The notes under the pieces are model-generated. The model made no database searches. It saw nothing but the letters and a program-made list of their open reading frames with translations, and was not told the origin of the DNA. Positions 22,301 through 64,000 of a stretch of 64,000 nucleotides of DNA are shown piece after piece. Both the position numbers and the translations under genes were made by a program. Where the stretch lies: positions 1,178,001-1,242,000 of the forward strand of contig OZ218954.1 of assembly GCA_965112735.1 (NCBI GenBank), written 5' to 3'. Source of the stretch: Phaeosaccion multiseriatum. Its lineage: Eukaryota; Ochrophyta, other classes. The stretch's first letter is position 1. Every line of letters starts with the position of its first letter.

Positions 22301-23078
22301 CTGCCACTGTTGCTCGTTCGCACTCTTGCGACGAGCTGACCCGAAAGAGACTGGACTGCTGCGTGAGATAGGTTGGGACCTGACTCATGCACGACGGCGG
22401 CGGAGCTGCCACGAGTCTCCGCTTCTGCTGCTTTCGAGGCTGACTCGGGTGATTTTGGCCCTCAGGTAGGCCCCCGGTCTCCACCGACCACACCTCCAGC
22501 CGGTGCTTCATGTCTGCCCAGGAGCAGCCCCAGAGGAGGTAAAGGTCCTGCAGATCTACCACATCCAGGCTGTCGACGCGCTGCTGCTCCCGTTGCGATA
22601 CGTGGCGACTTCGTATAGGCTGAATGTAGGCAGGATACCACTTGCCTGCCTCCGCTCCGAATGCTGCGCTCTTTTCCTCTCTGTCGCCCCCCCTCGCTTC
22701 TCCCCAAGGCCCCAAGCCCATCTGGTGCTCGCTGCTTTCCATTAACCACGAGCCCTTGACCAGGTACCAGCAGTGTAGGTCGGGATCCGTCGTCTGGACA
22801 TCAGACTGATGCCTCTGAAGCTCGGCCCCTGCAGGCGCTGGTTGCTCCCCCCGCGACTCACCGTTGAATTCCGAGAGAGGTGCAGAAGGCAGAGTAGCCT
22901 CCGTTCTAAGCTTCAAAGGCTCCGCGCCTCTGGCGGTCTCCGTCATCCGACCCCTTCCCACCGTTGCTGCTACTTCTCTGCCCTGCTGTTGCTTCTTCGT
23001 AGAAGAAAAAAGAGGGGCCAGCGGGGGAGCTAGTTTAGCTTCTCCTTTCCCCGCCCCCCTCGTCACATGGCTTGCCAA
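19314..23078 (-). CDS. 1254-residue low-complexity protein with three AGYVxERARDARTP motifs
   Basis: No known family recognised. The N-terminal 230 residues have ordinary composition (LHCWYLVKGSWLMESSEHQM, VVDLQDLYLLWGCSWADMKH). The rest is rich in Ala, Pro, Arg, Ser and Gln. Three spaced copies of one motif are clear. Copies near residues 431-468 and 1018-1056 share RSRRPS(M/I)RA, LAPSMAGYVHERARDARTP and IDPSRSVSVS. A third near 698-740 has the form GRSLAGYVKERARDARTP and differs in the DNA but keeps the protein. Conservation of one frame across three diverged copies supports real coding. The long polar linkers suggest a disordered scaffold with a repeated binding motif. An intron is possible but not required. 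Start and end are the outermost in-frame codons. Confidence 0.66.
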   Translation of the reverse strand: MASHVTRGAGKGEAKLAPPLAPLFSSTKKQQQGREVAATVGRGRMTETARGAEPLKLRTEATLPSAPLSEFNGESRGEQPAPAGAELQRHQSDVQTTDPDLHCWYLVKGSWLMESSEHQMGLGPWGEARGGDREEKSAAFGAEAGKWYPAYIQPIRSRHVSQREQQRVDSLDVVDLQDLYLLWGCSWADMKHRLEVWSVETGGLPEGQNHPSQPRKQQKRRLVAAPPPSCMSQVPTYLTQQSSLFRVSSSQECERATVAARPQQDDRTTMDSRGGNVTGVPAEQEDDGHSLKLSKRRPGLLGQAPPCQEKRAGGSQYRRAEHASREPDHRAQVVATSRKVLTAEGAEDRVQEGRKMLPQTPPHRRCPSPPAAPTRDPPGGSLLSSNSDNDKKRLGVITSTTAPPTSTTTASSTVGVRLFDTKAGPSADSDRRSQRSRRPSMRAYGLAPSMAGYVHERARDARTPIDPSRSVSVSPPPRLGVKQGRGGGRRREPRGGRGGAGPSDGESPVAIAPLQSLYPPTERVSSSASQDAASAAHLSNDRLAPREQRTTRSPAPLPTAPTVPCAPAVPQLQIGSTARVSGDVATQSSLSTVQKATTAHVTAAATAPAPATAAVVVAAATAVATAAAGGGKAGQQAAGGALLAPAQGRAQAASSATLAAPRAPEEASAVARQRPPPKRGTTGRSPATLTATPSAAEGQRPRRQARASTLHGEYEGRSLAGYVKERARDARTPAPPWQAPRERKQRPEVEINPPLPFPDATTATAGAAAAATTTANVTTSGCPSVSATHRVAVPPAAGQKDERKKEPERQQHWPPLERRAEAGRAGQAGEANASIAVGGRAAPQQDAPLASPTPAGTRYSHGGSHVRTTGGPEAHQRGLRLATEPRQVAASDGAMQWQTSDRRRTEEAKRKRGQELPAAEANKRQRLPPERGAAALPPAARSAARSTATVSHQSTGSRPLSSAIAHTPEKTDPASTLAKGLTEPLSTLAAAYSSYERVKQRSLLVAREYASSQTGEKGTPSQRSRRPSIRACELAPSMAGYVHERARDARTPIDPSRSVSVSVSLPQRGGGGGGGGARSGRDEGGGSDPRACGSVQRRQQKGAATTKSAEQPQRREVKRSARKRQGDTARAVGGTQGGGEGGGGARGARGAGGGGERRGRGRGATSGGGGGGGREREARGGGQCDAQRRAREADACLFSSSSSSFCGTAPLASLTTAVGALALLQLAASSPRRPSGEQGGPGGGGGSPFAMLRE

Positions 23079-23142
23079 AGCAGCGCTCCTTCGACTCTGC
23101 CGTTCCCTTCCACTCTGAAAGTGCCTACAGTGCTATCCAGGG

Positions 23143-24149
23143 GCAGAGACAAGCAATGGATGAGCCCGAGGCTATTGGGAGGGCCAAAATTGGGTGCGCC
23201 GACACCCAATGTGAGATGAAGCGCTGTTTGTGGATGAGTGGTACGAAGAGAAAGAAATACGGCACTAGGGAGAAGCATAAGCTCCTCCTCATCAAGGCCA
23301 TCTTGAGCAGCGTGATCTCGATCTAGAACGGTCAGAAAAGGGCTCTACTTCCCTCCATGTCTTGGCCGAGGGCATGGCTAGCAAGGGCCCGGACAGCACA
23401 CGGGCTCGTAAAGGCCGCGATGCCGTGGAAGAGCGAGGCACACATGTGCGGGAAAGCGCCGTCTTGCTGAAGAAATGCGGACTCAACCTCGACTCCAAAC
23501 GGGAGAGCGATGGCGCTTCGGCACTAGCGCTCGCCGTCGACAACGGATGTTGCGACTTGGTGGAGGGCCTCGTAGAGGCGGGTGCAGACGTGAACTTGGA
23601 GAGCAAGCACCATGGTGCGATGTTGACTCCTCTGGCCTGTGCTGCGCGGACGGGTGGCTTCGGCATGGTGAGGTACTTGCTGAAGCATGACGCGAGATGG
23701 AGGGGCAGCGAAGCCTTGCACCACGCAGCGGCCTCTGGGAGTTACAGGTGTGTGGAACTGCTCGTCGGGGATGGCGCCGACCCGAATGAGACGGCCAAGG
23801 ACGGTCGCACGCCGGCCCAGTGGTGCTTCCCCCTTTGGCGGGAGGAGAAGACCTGCTGAAGAACGGCGCCGACGTGCACATACGAGAGGAGAATGATGAG
23901 TCTGTCTACACTCAGCTGCACTCTGCGGCGGGCTTGGGTGACCATGCCTGCATCCCCGTGCTTATCAAGGCGGGACTGGAGGTCGACGTTAGGGACAACA
24001 ACCACTTCACCCCGCTTCACTGGGCACGCTTTGCAGTTCGCGTGCGAGGTCGACCCTCCTTCCCCTGCGCTGAAGGTGATGAGGGAGAGCGAGGTTACCT
24101 CGGCTTGGGGGGGGGAGCAATTGAGCTATGCACACGCACGCGCGTGTGA
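23143..24149 (+). pseudogene. Truncated duplicate of the ankyrin-BTB gene
   Basis: DNA from about 23260 to 24030 matches 16600-17420 with long identical runs; 23590-23720 and 16945-17075 are almost base for base. The copy has an in-frame stop near 23322 (ISI, stop), a 37-base deletion after GAGGAGAAGAC (near 23852, against 17209-17245) that shifts frame, and it leaves homology near 24030. It lacks the last ankyrin repeats and the whole BTB region. High identity means a recent duplication, and the breaks mean it cannot make the parental protein. Confidence 0.86.
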
Positions 24150-24532
24150 GAGGCGTAAGAGGAGCGATCGACCATACTCACTCGTACACAGGAAGACATG
24201 TTTTAAGGGCGATTAGTTAAATGAAGGGGTTTTGATGAACCACATCACTCTCCTGCCGCCTACTCGTCCACCTCCCTACTCTTTCACGTACCTACTTACC
24301 CATCCACGCGCAGCACACTCCTGCGTGCGCACCGAGAAGCGATAAGAGCTGCTGCTGCCATCTATGCAATCCTACTAGTTGGGGTTGACTGACCCAACTA
24401 GAACCTTTCACCCCCCTCGGGACAGCAGGAAAATCAGCTCGCTTCCCCCCTTAAATAAACAACCTCAGGCTCTTTCCCAAAGCAGCGGGGGTTGGAGAGA
24501 GCTTTCCCCACACCAGCGCAGCGCCGCCGATC
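24150..24532. other. Upstream region of the two-exon ankyrin gene
   Basis: No gene seen. It includes the imperfect direct pair TACTAGTTGGGGTTGACTGA / CCCAACTAGAACC near 24373-24405, a short inverted repeat around GGGTTGACTGACCC. TTAAATAAAC at 24451 is about 80 bp before the start codon. Confidence 0.4.
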
Positions 24533-25932
24533 ATGGAGCTAGGACATGCCGTCGAGGTAGGTATGGAATGGAGAGGGGGCCTAGATATCAAGTCAGGAGG
24601 GGCGAGGAGCGGCCGTATGACACAGAGGGCATGACAAGGTGTAGAAGCCCGTCCCTTTGTGGCCCTCCCTTCGCTCACTCTTGTCCTGCCCCCCTACTCG
24701 CCGCGGTCTTCCTCTATCTCTCACACATCACTGCTGTAAGTCCTTGTCTCTCGCTCTCTTCATACTCACTCTTTGCCCCTTCATTATGTTTTACCTCTGT
24801 TTACCCTCTCTCTGCCTCTCTCTCCCTCTCTCTCCCTCCTTCTCCCTCCCTCGATCTCTCTTCCTCTCCCTCGCCGCCCCCCTCACCTCCCACATCCACC
24901 CCACAGCAGAGGCGTCTATACCGGGCAATACGAAATGGAGCGGAGGTTACAGAGCTCGAGACCTTCCTGACAACGCTAGTTGCTGATCTCGGTCAATCCT
25001 TTTTGGAGCAGACATTCGAGAATGATGGGACTACACCAATGGTCTTGGCGGCGCGGTGGAGTCACCCAGACGTTGTGGACCTCCTGCTCCAGCAAGGGGC
25101 CACTGTCAGCACTGGAGGACGCTTGGGCAAGACGCCCTTGATAGCAGCCAGTCAGCACGGAAGGGTCGACATGGTAGAGAAACTGTTGGCCAGAGGAGCG
25201 TCAGTCGACCAAGCCGACGACTTTGGAATGACCCCCTTGCTGTGGGCATCCTCACGCGGGAGTACTTCAGTGGTGAAGAGACTCATCTCTGCAAACGCAA
25301 CGCTCGACAAACAGGACAGAGAGGGGAACACGGCGCTCTCGCTGGCTTCACGGCATGGACATGCGCCTGTGGTACGGCAGTTGCTGACTGCCAAAACGGA
25401 GCGCGAGAGGGAGAATGGATGCACTCGGCTCATCATGTCAGTGATCAAGAAGCTCCGGTCAAGACCCGCGATTGTCGACGATAAGCGAGATGAAGCAAGA
25501 GCGACTTCGCTAAGGCTAGCATCCATGTACGGGCACACGGCAGTGGTGGAAGTGCTGTTGTCTGCCCAGGTCAAGGTAGACCTTCCGGATGACGAGGGAC
25601 GCACGGCTCTCATGCTTGCGTCGTGGGAAGGGAACTCAACAATTGTGGAGCGGCTCATCTCCGCGAAGGCAAACGTGAATGCCACAGACAGTCAAGGATG
25701 GACAGCGCTGATGATGGGAGTAGCGGGGTGCAGTGCCGAAGTCCTTAGGGCCCTTTTAGACGCTGGCTGTGACCTTGATGCTCGCAGCACAGCACCCGAA
25801 GTGGACATGACGGCTACGGACCTGGCGTACGATTGCGGGTATACCGCCCTTGCCACGTTAATTCTCGAAGAGCGTGCCAGGAGAGCAAGAGAGCGAAGCA
25901 GGCAAAGAGAGGCGCAGGTATTTAGGGCCTAA
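24533..25932 (+). CDS. Ankyrin-repeat protein (2 exons)
   Basis: Exon 1 (24533-24556) encodes MELGHAVE and ends GAG|GTAGGT. The intron 24557-24906 ends in a strong pyrimidine tract and CCACAG. Exon 2 (24907-25932) begins CAGAGGCGT in phase 0. The product is 349 residues. About eight ankyrin repeats run from QSFLEQTFENDGTTPMVLAA to the C-terminus (GKTPLIAASQHGRVDMVEKL, GMTPLLWASSRGSTSVVKRL, GRTALMLASWEGNSTIVERL). The last, ATDLAYDCGYTALATLILEE, leads into a basic helix rich in Arg. The N-terminal QRRLYRAIRNG matches QGRRFYEALERR of the gene at 12616-14268, so the two are paralogues with a shared intron position. The 3' end has a partial tandem copy (GAGAGGCGCnGGTA...AGGGCCTAAGGAGAGTG) just past the stop. 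Confidence 0.85.
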
Positions 25933-26951
25933 GGAGAGTGGAGAAGGCGAAGAGAGGCGCGGGTAGCTAGGGCCTAAGGAGAGTGCAGAAGTGCAGTAGC
26001 GCAGCAGTGGGGACGTGGGGGTGTGGTGGCTGGCTTGTTTGTTTGGAGCAACGGAGGCCAGTGTGGGTGTCCTTCGAAACGTGCATCAAAAGGCCTCTGG
26101 AGGCCGGACTTTCGTCCGTCTCCTCTCTCTCTCTCTGGGTAATCCGATTTCTTCTTGTCCTGATGGCTCCTGATCCCTACAAATTCTTCTGGCTGATGCA
26201 AACTCGAGCGTCCTCCCCATTCTTCTCCAACGTACATGTGGTGTTGCTTTCTGTCGTAGATTCTGCGTGGCGCAAGTGGCTCGTTGGGATGAGGTCTAGA
26301 GCGAGGAGGGGGGAGAGGAGCAAGCCACAGCAGCAGCACTGGGCGGCAACTCTAAGGAGCAGGCCCTCCTTTGCCGAAAGACCGGCCATTCGGATCAGCA
26401 GAGACGTGAAAGAAAGCCCCCGTCTAGACCGCCTCTCTCCCTCAGATCCCAACGTGCTCAGTGTGCTCCATGTGCTCCATGTCCTCCATGTGCCCCATAT
26501 GCTCGCTCGTATGGGCTGCCATACTTTGGTGAAGGCACGTAGCTAGCGTCTCGGAGAAGTCACTCTCGTCTCTCCGATATCCCCACCTTGCTCTCCCACG
26601 TCTCGCTGTTCATTCACGCTTGAGAGTGCACGAAAGTCTGACCCAAAGGAGAGAAGCATTTGATCCAAGATTACAAGCCGACCTGTTAAATAACTAATGA
26701 TTCTATCTACTTCTGAAGTACACTGCTTGCCCCCACCCTCCTCTTCGTACGTGATGCCCCTCACCTGCTGGCACCTATTCACACTATCCATTATGTACTA
26801 TCCTCCCCCCAAAGATACGCTAATGTTGGCCCCTAATGCCTAATGCTATTTGATTACTACTTGACACATCACGGCCTTGCACCCGCCCCGCGTGTGTTCC
26901 TCTCAATCAATCACTCCATCCATCAATCAACCAGTCAACCATCTCCATCCC
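25933..26951. other. Intergenic region 3' to the giant gene
   Basis: No supported gene over about 1 kb. It has a partial tandem copy of the preceding stop region (25949-25985) and a short CTCCATGTGCTCCATGTCC repeat near 26466-26500. It presumably holds the 3' ends of the plus-strand ankyrin gene and the minus-strand giant gene. Confidence 0.5.

Positions 26952-64000
<37,049 letters not shown>

Noticed and set aside
25983-26546. A 187-residue plus-strand frame
   Set aside because: It starts in the duplicated 3' flank of the ankyrin gene, has no domain or composition typical of protein, and no splice-supported partner.

Overview
This is nuclear DNA from a eukaryote: coding sequence is broken into many short exons with GT-AG introns, and the introns are full of simple repeats. 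A FabZ-type dehydratase begins with a signal peptide followed by an A|F junction and a transit-like stretch. That is the bipartite plastid address of algae with a secondary red plastid, so the best guess is a photosynthetic stramenopile; haptophyte or cryptophyte is not excluded. A large protein with a dynein-stalk-like segment, IQ/SFI1-type repeats and MORN repeats points to a lineage that keeps flagella or basal bodies. No bacterial, organellar or viral gene was recognised.

Layout. (1) 1-7457, minus strand: 18 exons of the RNA cytidine acetyltransferase NAT10/Kre33, its 3' end cut by the left edge. (2) 8003-9686, plus strand: plastid fabZ in four exons, divergent from NAT10. (3) 10471-12109, plus: a two-exon secreted protein with a Gly-rich body and a Ser/Asp-rich tail. 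(4) 12.6-26 kb: an accessory block of ankyrin genes and their decayed copies. It holds an ankyrin gene (12616-14268, minus), its decayed tandem relative (15563-16451, minus), an ankyrin-BTB gene (16418-18607, plus) with a truncated duplicate (23143-24149, plus), another two-exon ankyrin gene (24533-25932, plus), and a 1254-residue low-complexity protein with three spaced AGYVxERARDARTP motifs (19314-23078, minus). (5) 26952 to beyond 64000, minus: 59 exons that join in phase without a stop to give at least 4773 residues of one protein.

The giant protein reads LRR - acidic - IQ/SFI1 repeats - acidic - C2 - IQ repeats - discoidin-like - Ig-like - Ser-rich - Ig-like - MORN repeats - dynein-stalk-like coiled coil with microtubule-binding-like tip - acidic coiled coil - degenerate WW. 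It looks like a cytoskeletal scaffold combining calmodulin/centrin-binding, membrane-binding and microtubule-binding modules. I do not recognise this architecture as a named family.

The introns are themselves notable. Splice donors often sit on the first unit of a microsatellite, and (TCCC)n arrays often abut acceptors. A 12-mer (TTGGTGATACAG, up to one mismatch) recurs eleven times near splice sites and in three exons. One intron carries 1.4 kb of TTGGG, another about 1 kb of GACT, another 1 kb of a 14-bp minisatellite. These arrays produce very long but meaningless open frames. All exon boundaries come from reading splice consensus and checking phase by hand; none is supported by transcript data here.
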